The notes: generated by a model from the sequence alone, not told the origin. A stretch of DNA of 34,640 nucleotides from Methanobacteriota archaeon (GCA_013290045.1 JABCYU010000007.1:1-34640); one strand, 5' to 3'; counted from the first letter of the stretch, positions 23,729 to 32,118 are shown. Numbers and translations: made by a program.

Positions 23729-24130
23729 TCAGTCCACCGGGGAGGTGAGCACGACGGACCGACCGTCGGGGTCCCGGAGGAAAGCGTTCCAGATGCCCAT
23801 CTCCCCGCGAGCTTCGGGCACGCTCAGGAAAACGACCCCCTTTCCCATCAGTCGCTCGAACGCCGCTCTCACGTCGCGGACCTGGATCGTCAGGACGAGA
23901 TCGGAGACCGAGCTCTCGCCCTGAACCGGATTCTCGGAGCCGTTCACCTTCGACCACCACCGACCATCGACGATCGAGAACGACGAGGGGGTCGAGAGGC
24001 ATTTGGCGTAGGGGTGGGATCCCTCGACGGGCAGCTCGAGTACGTCTCGGTAGAACTTCAGGGTCCGGTCGAAGTCCCGGGCGAGGAGGAGGGGACCGAA
24101 GAAGGTGGGAATCTCGAGCTCGGCGGCCAC
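23729..24130 (-). CDS. Glyoxalase/VOC-fold protein
   Basis: The 133-aa product fits the vicinal-oxygen-chelate family, with one unit of two beta-alpha-beta-beta-beta modules: LLLARDFDRTLKFYRDVLELPV in the first and VRDVRAAFERLMGKGVVF...GIWNAFLRDPDGRSVVLTSP in the second. The characteristic DPDG near the end is present. Whether it binds metal is uncertain, because a clear first-module His is missing. The substrate is unknown. The GTG start is supported by GTATTCAGAC about 26 bases upstream. Confidence 0.87.
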   Translation of the reverse strand: MAAELEIPTFFGPLLLARDFDRTLKFYRDVLELPVEGSHPYAKCLSTPSSFSIVDGRWWSKVNGSENPVQGESSVSDLVLTIQVRDVRAAFERLMGKGVVFLSVPEARGEMGIWNAFLRDPDGRSVVLTSPVD

Positions 24131-24150
24131 AGCGGTGCAACGGTACTCCG

Positions 24151-24161
24151 GTCTGAATACG
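24151..24161 (-). promoter_or_regulatory. TATA-like promoter of the VOC gene
   Basis: The minus-strand CGTATTCAGAC is centred about 26 bases before GTG 24130, supporting a leaderless transcript for the VOC-kinase pair. Confidence 0.5.
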
Positions 24162-24227
24162 TTCGCATGCTCCCGCCGGGTGCCGACGGGGGCGGTGGGT
24201 CACGGGAGGGTCGGCCAATCGCCCTCG

Positions 24228-25280
24228 TCAGACCGCCGGTCCGGCGGGCGACGCTCGGGGTGCCGACCCGATGGGCGGGTCCCCGAAGACGCGTTCGGGA
24301 GCTCGCCACATCGCGCGGGTCGTCACCTTTCCGGTCGCGGAGTCGATGTGGGCCAGGACGCCCGCGGAGCGGCCGAAGAACGTCATCTCGAGGGAGTACC
24401 AGAAGACGTCGAATCCGCCCGGGCTCGCCCGAACCTCGGCGAACGGTCGAGTCTCCCCGAGGATCCAGCTCTCCGCGAACGACGGGCCGTAGGTCCGGGA
24501 TAACGCGGCCGAGGGGCTCCCCACCGGCAACGGGTCCGCGACACCCAGGGGCACCTCCAACGACCGGCCCGGTCCGTCGAACCCGCGGGTCAGATGGAAT
24601 CGCGCCCAGCGGAGCCTCCGGAGCTCTGGGGTCGACTCCTCATCGAACATCGCAAAGTGGAGCGGGTGGGCCTGGGGGATCACCGCCGAGTACCCTCCCT
24701 CGCGGGCCGCGACGCCGGCTCTCCAACGGGCGAGGATGCGGACGGCGAAGTAGAAGACCGCCGCGGCGAGCAGCAGCTCCGTGGTGTCGACCCACCAGGC
24801 CATCGGCACCCTTCCCCGCTCGTAGATCATGATCGCGTACGCCAGGACCGTGAACGCCATCGATCCGACGTTGACGATCCGATCGACATCGAACTTGTAC
24901 TCCGTCGGGGAGAACGGGGCGAAGATCGGCACCGACCAGTGGTCGAGGGAATCGAGGAACACGTGGGAGAGGCCCCCGACCTCCATCGCGAGGAAGAACC
25001 CGAGCGTCGACCCGGAGGCGAACCCCGATCCCAACCCCCAACCGATCGCCCGCGGGACGAGGAGACATCCGACCGCGGCGAGGACCGTGACCCCGAAGAT
25101 CGAGTGGGAGATCCCGCGGTGGCGAAGCAACGGGAACCGGTGCGAGAGCGGATACAGCAGGATGTCCCCATCGGGAAGCGCCCCCGCGACCGCGGCGGCG
25201 ACCACGTACGGGAGACCCCCGGGACCCCAGATCCCGAACCCGAGGAGGTAGCCGAGGAGCAGGTGGCTGAACGGGTCCAT
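24228..25280 (-). CDS. YdjM/DUF457-type membrane-bound metal-dependent hydrolase
   Basis: The product is 350 aa. The N-terminal half shows the hallmarks of the YdjM/DUF457 family: MDPFSHLLLGYLLG, LPDGD (35-39), HRGISHS (54-60) and LSHVFLDSLDHW, interleaved with about five membrane helices. The conserved His/Asp residues suggest a membrane-bound metallohydrolase; the substrate is unknown. The C-terminal 150 residues (from YSAVIPQAHPLHF) are soluble and beta-rich. The ATG start follows CGATAACGC (25309-25317) by about 32 bases. Confidence 0.87.
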   Translation of the reverse strand: MDPFSHLLLGYLLGFGIWGPGGLPYVVAAAVAGALPDGDILLYPLSHRFPLLRHRGISHSIFGVTVLAAVGCLLVPRAIGWGLGSGFASGSTLGFFLAMEVGGLSHVFLDSLDHWSVPIFAPFSPTEYKFDVDRIVNVGSMAFTVLAYAIMIYERGRVPMAWWVDTTELLLAAAVFYFAVRILARWRAGVAAREGGYSAVIPQAHPLHFAMFDEESTPELRRLRWARFHLTRGFDGPGRSLEVPLGVADPLPVGSPSAALSRTYGPSFAESWILGETRPFAEVRASPGGFDVFWYSLEMTFFGRSAGVLAHIDSATGKVTTRAMWRAPERVFGDPPIGSAPRASPAGPAV

Positions 25281-25369
25281 CTCGACTGCCGCGAGACCTG
25301 TTGCTCCCGATAACGCTCGCGTCGGCCGGAAAGTCCGGGGCCGGCGGACGCGAGCCTACGGCGGCTCCG

Positions 25370-25406
25370 CTCCCGGCGGGACCCGGCGGTGGACCGACCC
25401 CGGGAG
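25370..25406 (-). terminator. Hairpin downstream of family member 3
   Basis: The arms CTCCCGG and CCGGGAG pair seven of seven and lie within ten bases of the minus-strand stop at 25415. Confidence 0.3.
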
Positions 25407-25414
25407 GCGTCGGC

Positions 25415-26377
25415 TCAGGACACGGTGACGGACCGGAGGTTGGCGCCGTTCCCGAGGGTGCCCATGTTGATCGTGGCCCCCGCCGTACCGGCCCAGAATC
25501 CGAGCAGGTTGTAGGCGCTCGCGAACACGGTGACGGACATGCCGATGCCGAACACCAGGACGTAGTGGTGGTTGCGGACCATGTTCGTCCCGTTCGCCCA
25601 CATCGTCCACGTGTTCGTCCCGTTCCAGGTGAACCCGCTGAAGCCGACGATGTTCGTGCTGTAGATCCCCGATCCCGAGGCTCCCCAGACGGTCCCGGTG
25701 ATGTTCGTGCACGCGGGCGTGCCGAAGTTGTAGCAGTCGGTGTAGTTCTGCCAGTACGAATCGTTCTGGTCGTACCCGTACGCCGAGGTGCCGTACCAGC
25801 TGACGTTGTTCTCGTCGACGAGATAGGCGCTCGTCGACCAACTGATGTAGGCGGCGGCCTCGCAGATCCCGAACGAATACTGGTTCGGTTTCGCGGGGGA
25901 CGGGACGTTCTTCGCCGGGCAACCCCCGATGGTGAAGGCGTCGACGGTCGCCAGCTTCACCGTCACGTTCGCGCTGACCGAATGGCTCCCGGGGGAGGTG
26001 ATCCGGATCGGGATGGCGACGCTGATTTCGGTGTCGGCGTAGCCCTGGCCCGATCCCCCGACTCCGACGGATTTGCCGCACGTCCTCGCCGACGCCGACG
26101 TGAACTCCGTGATCCCGCCGGTCAGCGCGTGCCAGTACGGGGTCGGGGCGGACGCCTTGGCGCAACCGTTGACCTGGGTTCCCTTTCCTCCGGAGTTCTG
26201 GGTATGCAGGTAGGGGGCCGATATCGTGGTGGTGCCACGGACCAGCGCCCCGGAGGTGGCCGGCGCGAGGACCGTAAGGATCACGAGGGCGAAGGCGACC
26301 GCGCCGGTTCCGAGTCCGAGAGAGTCCCGATTCCACGCGAACGACGCCCGCCGCCGTGACCTCTGAAAATCCGTCAT
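25415..26377 (-). CDS. Secreted paralogue family, member 3
   Basis: The product is 320 aa. The signal helix (GTGAVAFALVILTVLAPATSG) spans about residues 22-43. The mature protein begins near TTISAPYLH and shares with members 1 and 2 the IPIRITSPGSHSVSAN strand, a following cysteine (GGCPAK), an aromatic strand region and the terminal MGTLGNGANLRSVTVS. It is rich in Asn-x-Ser/Thr, Trp and Tyr. It has no anchor, no catalytic motif and no recognised family. A strong TATA-like box lies about 80 bases upstream, giving a leader of roughly 50 bases as in member 2. Confidence 0.82.
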   Translation of the reverse strand: MTDFQRSRRRASFAWNRDSLGLGTGAVAFALVILTVLAPATSGALVRGTTTISAPYLHTQNSGGKGTQVNGCAKASAPTPYWHALTGGITEFTSASARTCGKSVGVGGSGQGYADTEISVAIPIRITSPGSHSVSANVTVKLATVDAFTIGGCPAKNVPSPAKPNQYSFGICEAAAYISWSTSAYLVDENNVSWYGTSAYGYDQNDSYWQNYTDCYNFGTPACTNITGTVWGASGSGIYSTNIVGFSGFTWNGTNTWTMWANGTNMVRNHHYVLVFGIGMSVTVFASAYNLLGFWAGTAGATINMGTLGNGANLRSVTVS

Positions 26378-26449
26378 CTTTCGTTCCGCTGAGGGCCGCG
26401 CTCTGCCGCCGGGGACCGTCGGGGGCGCGGTGGCCGGGGAATCCTGTTC

Positions 26450-26462
26450 GGTTATTTAGACC
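26450..26462 (-). promoter_or_regulatory. TATA-like promoter of family member 3
   Basis: The minus-strand GGTCTAAATAACC predicts a transcript start near 26430. It is partly symmetrical and could also act on the plus strand, but the plus-strand operon has its own box at 26552-26563. Confidence 0.6.
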
Positions 26463-26551
26463 GCAGCGAGACCGCCTCCCCGCCCTCCCGGGGCTGAGAC
26501 GGGGGACCCGGCCCCGATGCCGACCCGGGACCACTAGGACCCCACGGATGA

Positions 26552-26563
26552 ACCGTTATGGAC
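26552..26563 (+). promoter_or_regulatory. TATA-like promoter of the HDO operon
   Basis: ACCGTTATGGAC is centred 27 bases before GTG 26584. This supports that start rather than the upstream in-frame ATG 26548. Confidence 0.5.
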
Positions 26564-26583
26564 CATGGGGCCATCGCGGCCGC

Positions 26584-26799
26584 GTGGACGACCGGGAGAA
26601 GGAACTGCTCACCGGGATGGGGAACTGCTTCGCGGCCTGCGGGGAAGATTTCGAAGGGACGGTCGGCATGGTCGCCGGCGCGAGACAACGGCAGGTCGCC
26701 GAGGTGATCGCGACGCTGGCCCGGATGCGTCGACTCTACTCCGGGGACTCCGACTATCAGTCCCTCCGCGCCCGCCTCCCCGCGTCGTTCCCGCTGTAG
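26584..26799 (+). CDS. 71-aa helical protein, first gene of the HDO operon
   Basis: The product is a short helical protein (DDREKELLTGMGNCFAACGEDFEGTVGMVAG...) with two cysteines spaced CFAAC. It has no signal peptide or membrane helix, and no family is recognised. The GTG start at 26584 is set by the TATA-like box 27 bases upstream; the 147-residue track ORF runs into non-coding DNA. It is followed after 17 bases by the haem-oxygenase-fold gene, so a shared function is likely. Confidence 0.65.
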   Translation: MDDREKELLTGMGNCFAACGEDFEGTVGMVAGARQRQVAEVIATLARMRRLYSGDSDYQSLRARLPASFPL

Positions 26800-26816
26800 G
26801 AGTGGATCCCGGGACG

Positions 26817-27713
26817 ATGACCCGTTGTCCGGCGTGTCTGGGGTCGTTCCCGGAGGGGGACCTGTCGGCCCTGGCGGAGCACCTCGTGGACCGGGCCTCG
26901 GAGAGCGATTCGGCGCACGTACGGTGGCTCAATCAGAACGTGACCCGACAAAAGTGCGAGGCGTCGGAACTCCTCCCGGCCCTTGAGCAGCTTTTCGCCA
27001 TCGGCCGCGGGGGCCTCCCGGGGTGGATCAAGGGACGGTTCATCGCGAAGTTCTACGGGAAGGCGCCCCACCCGTTCGTCGTGGCGCTGCAGCATCCGTC
27101 CCGTGCGACGTTGCTCGGCTATGTGGTGGAGCACCAGCATTTCCTTCGGCAGTGGGTCCGGTCCTGTTCGTTCATCATGGCTCGGACGGACGAGCGGAAG
27201 GTCGTACTCTACGAGCTCGACAACCTGAACACGGAGTTCGGGGGGTTAGGCCCCGACCGGGTCGCCCACTACGAGCTTCTGCTCCGGATGGGGGAGAGCC
27301 TCGGGGTCGACCGAGCGCGCGTCCTCTCCCTGGAGCCCCTGCCGGCCACCCGTCGCGGGATCGAAGGTTGGAACCGGATCGCCTCGGAGGAGCCGTGGGT
27401 CGCCGCCCTCGCGGCGATGCACGGGCTCGAGCTGATCGCCAATCGCGACCTCGTCAACGAGGGCGCGTCGATGCGCTACTTCGACCCGGAGATCCTGGAG
27501 GGGAGCGAGATCACCCACGAGGCGAAAGCGTTCCTGCGCGAGGGGTACGAGGCCGACGTGGCTCATTCGGGAGAGGCGCTCGACCTCGTGGCCGAGTTCG
27601 CCCGGGGCCGCGCCACGATCGAATCGGTCCAGTCGACGTTCCTGCGGTCGATCGATCTGTTCGACGACTACCTGATGGCCCGGCTCGAGCGGGGAGCCCA
27701 GTTTGAAGCGTAA
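26817..27713 (+). CDS. PqqC/TenA-like haem-oxygenase-fold (HDO) protein with N-terminal zinc-finger-like motif
   Basis: The product is 298 aa from ATG 26817, preceded by GGAGTGGAT at a good ribosome-binding distance. The N-terminus has CPACLGSF and a His about 16 residues on (C2H2-like). The rest is all-helical and matches haem-oxygenase-like oxidase families: LLGYVVEHQHFLRQWVRS, TEFGGLGPDRVAHYELLLRMGESLG, and near the end FLREGYEADVAHS. Family members use a di-iron site or bind cofactors. The first His of the usual H-x3-D-x2-H motif appears to be Gly here. The ORF-track start far upstream lies in another gene. Confidence 0.78.
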   Translation: MTRCPACLGSFPEGDLSALAEHLVDRASESDSAHVRWLNQNVTRQKCEASELLPALEQLFAIGRGGLPGWIKGRFIAKFYGKAPHPFVVALQHPSRATLLGYVVEHQHFLRQWVRSCSFIMARTDERKVVLYELDNLNTEFGGLGPDRVAHYELLLRMGESLGVDRARVLSLEPLPATRRGIEGWNRIASEEPWVAALAAMHGLELIANRDLVNEGASMRYFDPEILEGSEITHEAKAFLREGYEADVAHSGEALDLVAEFARGRATIESVQSTFLRSIDLFDDYLMARLERGAQFEA

Positions 27714-27999
27714 CTTCGCGGGATGTGCCATCTGCGACTCGACCTGGGGCAACGTCTGGGAGGAGGTCGAGGGGGAGAGGATGTTCTTCTGCTGCCGGCT
27801 GTGCGCCACCCAATTCCGGACCCTGATCGAACGGATCGAACGGGAGACGGGCTGGACCACGGTCGAGGCGGTAGAGATCTCCGGCGACCGGCGCGGTCGC
27901 GAGTGCGTCGCGCGCTCGGGTTCGGGATCGATCCGGGTCGTGTTCAGCTTCACCCCAGAAGGGGAGCTTCTGCGGTTCGTGAGCCATGCCGTAGCTTGA
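27703..27999 (+). CDS. Ta0938-family zinc-binding protein
   Basis: The 98-aa product resembles Thermoplasma Ta0938, a small zinc protein known mainly from structural genomics. Visible are CAICDSTWGNVWEEVEG, then MFFCCRLCATQFRTLIERI, giving two CxxC-type pairs for one zinc, and a beta-rich C-terminus with RECVARSGSGSIRVVFSF. The TTG start has a GGGGAG ribosome-binding sequence and overlaps the end of the upstream gene by 11 bases, so the two are translationally coupled. Its function is unknown; coupling to an HDO enzyme suggests a joint role. Confidence 0.75.
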   Translation: MKRNFAGCAICDSTWGNVWEEVEGERMFFCCRLCATQFRTLIERIERETGWTTVEAVEISGDRRGRECVARSGSGSIRVVFSFTPEGELLRFVSHAVA

Positions 28000-28025
28000 C
28001 GTTGGGCCGCTCGTCGAGTGCGACC

Positions 28026-28041
28026 GACATGTTTAGAACGG
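28026..28041 (+). promoter_or_regulatory. TATA-like promoter of propeller/PKD protein 1
   Basis: GACATGTTTAGAACGG is centred about 27 bases before ATG 28062. The same sequence with few changes precedes the paralogue at 32157. Confidence 0.65.
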
Positions 28042-28061
28042 GAGGGCCGGTTTCACGACAC

Positions 28062-30005
28062 ATGGGATCTCGCCCGACCATCCGGAAAACTCTCCGCCGA
28101 ATCACGGCCGTCACCGCGTGGCTGCTCGCCGCGACCTTCATCCTCTCTGGGGCCGTCCTCGTCGTCTCGGGTCTACCTTCCTCGCGAGCTCCGTTCCCAT
28201 CCTCGCACCACGCTCCGATCCAGTTCGGGGCGGCCGAGCGGCAGGCGGCCTCGGCGTCCCTTGCGAGGGGTGAGGGTCCCGCGGTCGGACACCCGTCCAC
28301 GTTGCCGATCTCTCCGGGCGGGTATACCTGGACGAACGTCTCCTCGGCCCTCTCCAACGCCCCGTCGGGACGGGTCGGCTCTCTGACCTGGGACGCTTCG
28401 GACGGCTACGTCCTCCTCTTCGGCTGGGCGACCATAGGCCACTCGCTCAACGATACCTGGTCGTTCGTCAACGGCAACTGGACGAACCTCACGGCGTCGG
28501 TCGGGACCTCCCCACCGCAGTCGGAGTACCAGTCGTTGACGTTCGATCCGTCCAGCCAGAAGGTAGTCATGTTCTACCCGTACTTCAACGCCACCTGGAC
28601 CTACCATAACAAGGTCTGGGCGAACATCACCGGAACCGCCGGAGCCCACCCGCCCGCCGCGATGTACGCGCAGTTCGTGACCGACTCGACGGACAACGAG
28701 GCCCTGTACTTCGGTGGCCAGCAACTCTACGGGCCGTCGATCCCCCATGACACGTGGGCGTTCAAGAACGGGACGTGGAGCAACATCACCGGGGCCTCGC
28801 CCTTCCAGTTCGGGAACATCCAGCTCCCCATCGCCTCGGATGACCCCGCGGACCACGGGGTCCTGGCGGTGGCGCTCTCGGTCTGGCATTCCACGAGCCC
28901 GGCGCTCGTGAAACCCACCACGTTCCTCTTCTCCGGCGGTACGTGGACCAACCTGACCCCGAGCGTGTCGGCCGAGCCCCCGATGACCGAGCTCGCGACG
29001 ATGGCGTACCTTCCGTCGATCTCGACCGTCGTCTTCGAATCCGACCTCACCCTCAACAGCACCGGAAATGTCGTCTCTCTCATCGGGCTCACCTGGGAGT
29101 TCTCGCACGGCTCCTGGACGAACGTGACCGCCGCGACGGGAGTCCAGCCCGACGACGGGATCATCACGACGTCCGCGGTGGACCCCGGCCGCGGGACGAT
29201 GGTCATGTTCTCCGGGGAGCGCCTCATCAGCCCGGCCGTTTACCCGGCCACCTGGCTGTTTTCGGCCCCGCCGGTGGTCACCGCCTCCGCGTCCAAGTCG
29301 GTGATCGACGCCGGCCAATCCGTCACGCTCACCGGGACGGTATCGCTCGGGGCCGCCCCCTTCGGGCTCAGCTGGAATCCGGGGGACGGATCGAGCCCCA
29401 CGAACGCGAGCCTCTCCATCAGCCACTCCTACTCCAAGGTGGGGGAGACCACGGCGACGTTCACCGTGAGGGATGAGGTGGGGCACGCCGCCGCCGCGAC
29501 CGCGAGCTTCTACGTGAACCCGGCGCTCGTCGTCTCCGCGAACGCGACCCCCGCGAGCGCGAACAACGGCACCTGGGTGGCCCTGGTCTCGCAGGTCACG
29601 GGCGGATCGGCTCCGTTCACCTACGCATGGTCCCTAGGGGACGGCGCGACCGGAACGACCCCCTCCTTGGCCCACGCCTACTCCCACAGCGGGAACTACA
29701 CCGTCAACGTGACGGTGACCGATGCGGCGGGTGCGGTGCAGTCCGCCACGTTCGTCGTGGCCGTCCATGCTGCCCCGGCCCCGAGCCACCCCGCCTCGAG
29801 CGGCTCCAGCTCGGTCAGCCTCACGAGCGGGACCGGACTCGGCCTGCTCTTGGGGATCTTGGTGTTGCTCGTCGTGGTGGTCGTGCTCGCCGTCCTCCTG
29901 ATGCGGCGACCGAAGTCCCCGCCGGGCACCCTTACCCCGTACGCGTCGACCCCGCCGGCATCGCCCGCCCCGCCGCCCGGCGCGGGGGGCCCGCCGGGCT
30001 CGTAA
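28062..30005 (+). CDS. Surface protein with Kelch-like propeller and two PKD domains, copy 1
   Basis: The product is 647 aa. A signal helix lies at about residues 18-38. Residues about 85-400 hold repeats of the form W-D-x-x-D-G-Y-V-L-L-F-G ... D-T-W-x-F-x-N-G-x-W-T-N, typical of Kelch/galactose-oxidase-like propellers. Two PKD-type domains follow (about 403-488 and 488-570), each with the W-x-x-G-D-G-x-x and H-x-Y-S core. A membrane helix (about 592-617) and a Pro-rich cytoplasmic tail end the protein. It is probably a cell-surface binding or adhesion protein. The start is ATG 28062, 27 bases after the TATA-like box; the longer track ORF is not used. Confidence 0.9.
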   Translation: MGSRPTIRKTLRRITAVTAWLLAATFILSGAVLVVSGLPSSRAPFPSSHHAPIQFGAAERQAASASLARGEGPAVGHPSTLPISPGGYTWTNVSSALSNAPSGRVGSLTWDASDGYVLLFGWATIGHSLNDTWSFVNGNWTNLTASVGTSPPQSEYQSLTFDPSSQKVVMFYPYFNATWTYHNKVWANITGTAGAHPPAAMYAQFVTDSTDNEALYFGGQQLYGPSIPHDTWAFKNGTWSNITGASPFQFGNIQLPIASDDPADHGVLAVALSVWHSTSPALVKPTTFLFSGGTWTNLTPSVSAEPPMTELATMAYLPSISTVVFESDLTLNSTGNVVSLIGLTWEFSHGSWTNVTAATGVQPDDGIITTSAVDPGRGTMVMFSGERLISPAVYPATWLFSAPPVVTASASKSVIDAGQSVTLTGTVSLGAAPFGLSWNPGDGSSPTNASLSISHSYSKVGETTATFTVRDEVGHAAAATASFYVNPALVVSANATPASANNGTWVALVSQVTGGSAPFTYAWSLGDGATGTTPSLAHAYSHSGNYTVNVTVTDAAGAVQSATFVVAVHAAPAPSHPASSGSSSVSLTSGTGLGLLLGILVLLVVVVVLAVLLMRRPKSPPGTLTPYASTPPASPAPPPGAGGPPGS

Positions 30006-30069
30006 GACGCCACCGGCCCCGCATCCCCGTTGGCCGGGGGGTCAGCCCCTCATAGAGGACGACGCGGCA

Positions 30070-30091
30070 CGGGGCCCCGATCCGGGCCCCG
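30070..30091. terminator. Hairpin between convergent genes
   Basis: The 8-bp arms CGGGGCCC and GGGCCCCG enclose a six-base loop. A smaller CCGGCC/GGCCGG repeat lies just before. Both are in the 95-base gap between propeller gene 1 and the DUF4242 gene. Confidence 0.4.
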
Positions 30092-30100
30092 AGAGCCCCT

Positions 30101-30349
30101 TCAGCCTTGGTGGACCTCGTGGATCTCGTCCGCGAGGAGGCCATGGGCCTCCTTGTGCACCCGCGCGGCCGCCTCGGGATTGGGGGCTTCGACGAGACAG
30201 AACACCGTCTCGGTCTTCTCGTCGACCCAGTAGCTCCGGTAGTTCACTCCGTGCTTTCCCTGGACCAAAAGGTCCTTCGCATGCGCATCGGCCACGGCAG
30301 CCTTCGTGACGCCCTTCACCTTGTGGTGGGTGTCCATGTAGAGGGGCAT
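30101..30349 (-). CDS. DUF4242 (SCO4226-like) small protein
   Basis: The 82-aa product matches the DUF4242 family, a ferredoxin-like dimeric fold for which one member binds nickel. Visible are MPLYMDTHHKVKGVTKAAVADAHAKDL, GVNYRSYWVDEKTETVFCLVEAP and HKEAHGLLADEIHEVHQG. The family start M-P-x-Y-M-D is at 30349. The longer form from ATG 30418 adds 23 codons whose third positions are much less GC-rich than the gene body, so the shorter start is preferred. No strong TATA-like box is seen. The gene converges on propeller gene 1. Confidence 0.82.
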   Translation of the reverse strand: MPLYMDTHHKVKGVTKAAVADAHAKDLLVQGKHGVNYRSYWVDEKTETVFCLVEAPNPEAAARVHKEAHGLLADEIHEVHQG

Positions 30350-30545
30350 GACGGACCGGACTCGGTTTTCCCTGAAGTAGGTTTCGACGGAGCTCGCAGT
30401 ACGTCGCGGAACAGCCATGGAGGAGCCCGGTGACCTGGGCTCCGGCGGTCGGGCGTGATGCCGCCCCTCCCCCTCGGGTCCAAGGGCGTCCAGGGGATCG
30501 GCCGGTTCGACCGGTCCGATGATCGCGGGACTCCCCCACCCGCCC

Positions 30546-31652
30546 TTACAGGATCTCTCCATCGGCCACCAAGGTCTTTCCATCGACCTCAAGGTGCGCC
30601 CCCGCCACGCCGAGCCAAGACTGGAAGGCGGCCCGACTCTTTCCTCCGAACGCCGCGTTCGCGCCGATCCCCACGAGGATCGTCCCCCGCTCGAAGTCCT
30701 CGAGCCCGGGAGCGACCCGGATCTTCGGATTCAGGCCGACGGAGAAGAATCCGGGCCGCTCCTTGCCGACCCCGGCCGCGTCGTAGGCCTCCTGGAAACT
30801 CTCCCCCCCGGAGCGGTACTCGAACTCGGCCAGCCGGTTCTCGGCGAAAAGCCATCGGCCCCCTTCCAGCGGACCTTTTCCGGGATAGCTCACCCGGTTC
30901 GCGACGACCCGGCCGGAGGCCGACTGTTCGTCGACGGCGACGTAGACCGCTCCCGAGGGGAAGGAGGTGACATTGTTCCCGGACTTCACGTCGTCGGCGT
31001 CCACGATCCCGTCATCGATCACCGGCTTCCGTCGGGCGAGTTGGAGCTCGAGGTCGGTCCCGTTCGCGTGGGTCAACCGAACCCGTTTCCCCTTCCGGAG
31101 CCTCCCCGCGAGGCGGGCGCCGTCGCGCGCGAGGGCGGTCAGGTCGACGCGGCTCGCGTCGAGCAGGCTTTCCTGCCACGCCGTCGGGCTCACCCCATGG
31201 AGCCTGGCGGCGGGTGGGGTGGCGCGTCCGATCTCCATCCGGCAGCCACGAAGGTGGGCCTTGGCCGCCGCCTCGTACCATCGGCCGTTGTAGGCGGTGA
31301 GTGCTTGGTGCTGTTCCGACGGCAGTGCGGCCAGCCGGGGGCGATCTTCCGGCCCCCAGAGGAACACGTAGGCGTCTGCCTTGGCGATCGCCCCGAGTTC
31401 CGGATCGGGCATCCGTCCCAGATCCGCGGGCTTGCACGCCTCGACGGAACGCCAGTAAGTGGCTTCGTCTTCGTAGAGCAGGGTCGTGCGGACGCCGAGC
31501 CGGCGGGCCTCGAGGACGAACGCGTTCGCCCAGGGCAGCATGTGGGTCCAGCTCTCGACGATCAGGTTCTCCCCACGGCGGACGCGCAGGCTCTTCTTCA
31601 GGACGTTGCGACAGATCTCGTCGATATCCGTTGGGGTCGTCGTGTCCGCCAT
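30546..31652 (-). CDS. M29-family aminopeptidase-like protein lacking the usual metal ligands
   Basis: The product is 368 aa with the fold signature of the M29/aminopeptidase-T family: the N-terminal Rossmann-like region (RRGENLIVESWTHMLPWANAF), GTDLELQL, SFPSGAVY (about 230-237) and GFFSVGLNPKI (about 301-311). In active M29 enzymes these motifs carry metal ligands (GEV/GEI, GEF, GTIH, HWD). Here Ala, Phe, Leu and no His-x-Asp stand in their place, so peptidase activity is doubtful. The start ATG 31652 follows CCACTTGTAG by about 25 bases. Confidence 0.78.
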   Translation of the reverse strand: MADTTTPTDIDEICRNVLKKSLRVRRGENLIVESWTHMLPWANAFVLEARRLGVRTTLLYEDEATYWRSVEACKPADLGRMPDPELGAIAKADAYVFLWGPEDRPRLAALPSEQHQALTAYNGRWYEAAAKAHLRGCRMEIGRATPPAARLHGVSPTAWQESLLDASRVDLTALARDGARLAGRLRKGKRVRLTHANGTDLELQLARRKPVIDDGIVDADDVKSGNNVTSFPSGAVYVAVDEQSASGRVVANRVSYPGKGPLEGGRWLFAENRLAEFEYRSGGESFQEAYDAAGVGKERPGFFSVGLNPKIRVAPGLEDFERGTILVGIGANAAFGGKSRAAFQSWLGVAGAHLEVDGKTLVADGEIL

Positions 31653-31672
31653 CGATGAGGGAAGGAGCTCCG

Positions 31673-31682
31673 CTACAAGTGG
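31673..31682 (-). promoter_or_regulatory. TATA-like promoter of the M29-like gene
   Basis: The minus-strand CCACTTGTAG is centred about 25 bases before ATG 31652, supporting a leaderless transcript. Confidence 0.4.
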
Positions 31683-31790
31683 ATTCGCGCCCCGGGTCCC
31701 GCCGCGCCAACAGCCCCGGAGCCCCGATGGGCACCGGCGCCGGCGGGGGGGACCGAAGGGGATCGCCCCCGGCCGCGTATCGCCCGGTTC

Positions 31791-32070
31791 GTGACCACAG
31801 GCGCACGAGTGTTGGTGGTTCCGCCCGACGAAGGCCGGCCCTTCCGGATCGGAGTGGACCGATTCCTCACGAAGGGAATGGCTGGGGACGTTCGGAGGCG
31901 CTCACGCTGGTCGAGAACGAGGGCGCGCCTGGCGTTGCCGGGCCCCGGCCTCGAGGGCACCACGCGATCGCGAGGCGTAGTTCCTCCTCTCGGGCAAGGT
32001 CGCCTTCGCCGCGGCCCGACAGCGGGTGAGGGCCACGCCCGGTACCTGCCTGATCGTTCCTCGGGGCCGC
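31791..32070 (+). pseudogene. Decayed cupin-fold gene
   Basis: Three frames together spell one cupin domain. From GTG 31791: RVLVVPPDEGRPFRIGVDRF..KGMAGD. After a shift near 31885: ALTLVENEGAPGVAGPRPRGHH. After a second shift past 31963: DREA-stop-FLLSGKVAFAAARQRVRATPGTCLIVPRG. The pieces follow the family order of N-terminal strand, Pro-rich turn, HxH-like site, E-A-x-F-x-L-x-G-K strand and P-G-T...VPRG. At least two frameshifts and one TAG stop interrupt it, and homology fades just before the promoter of the next gene. It could be a real pseudogene or sequencing error. A possible promoter GCGTATCGC precedes it. Confidence 0.65.
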
Positions 32071-32118
32071 CGGCGAGAGCCGGACCGGCCCGCCGCCGAC
32101 AGGCCGGCCCGAGCGACC

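Noticed and set aside
30350-30418. Longer N-terminus for the DUF4242 protein
   Set aside because: The 23 extra codons have third positions markedly poorer in G and C than the gene, and the family normally begins at M-P-x-Y-M-D.
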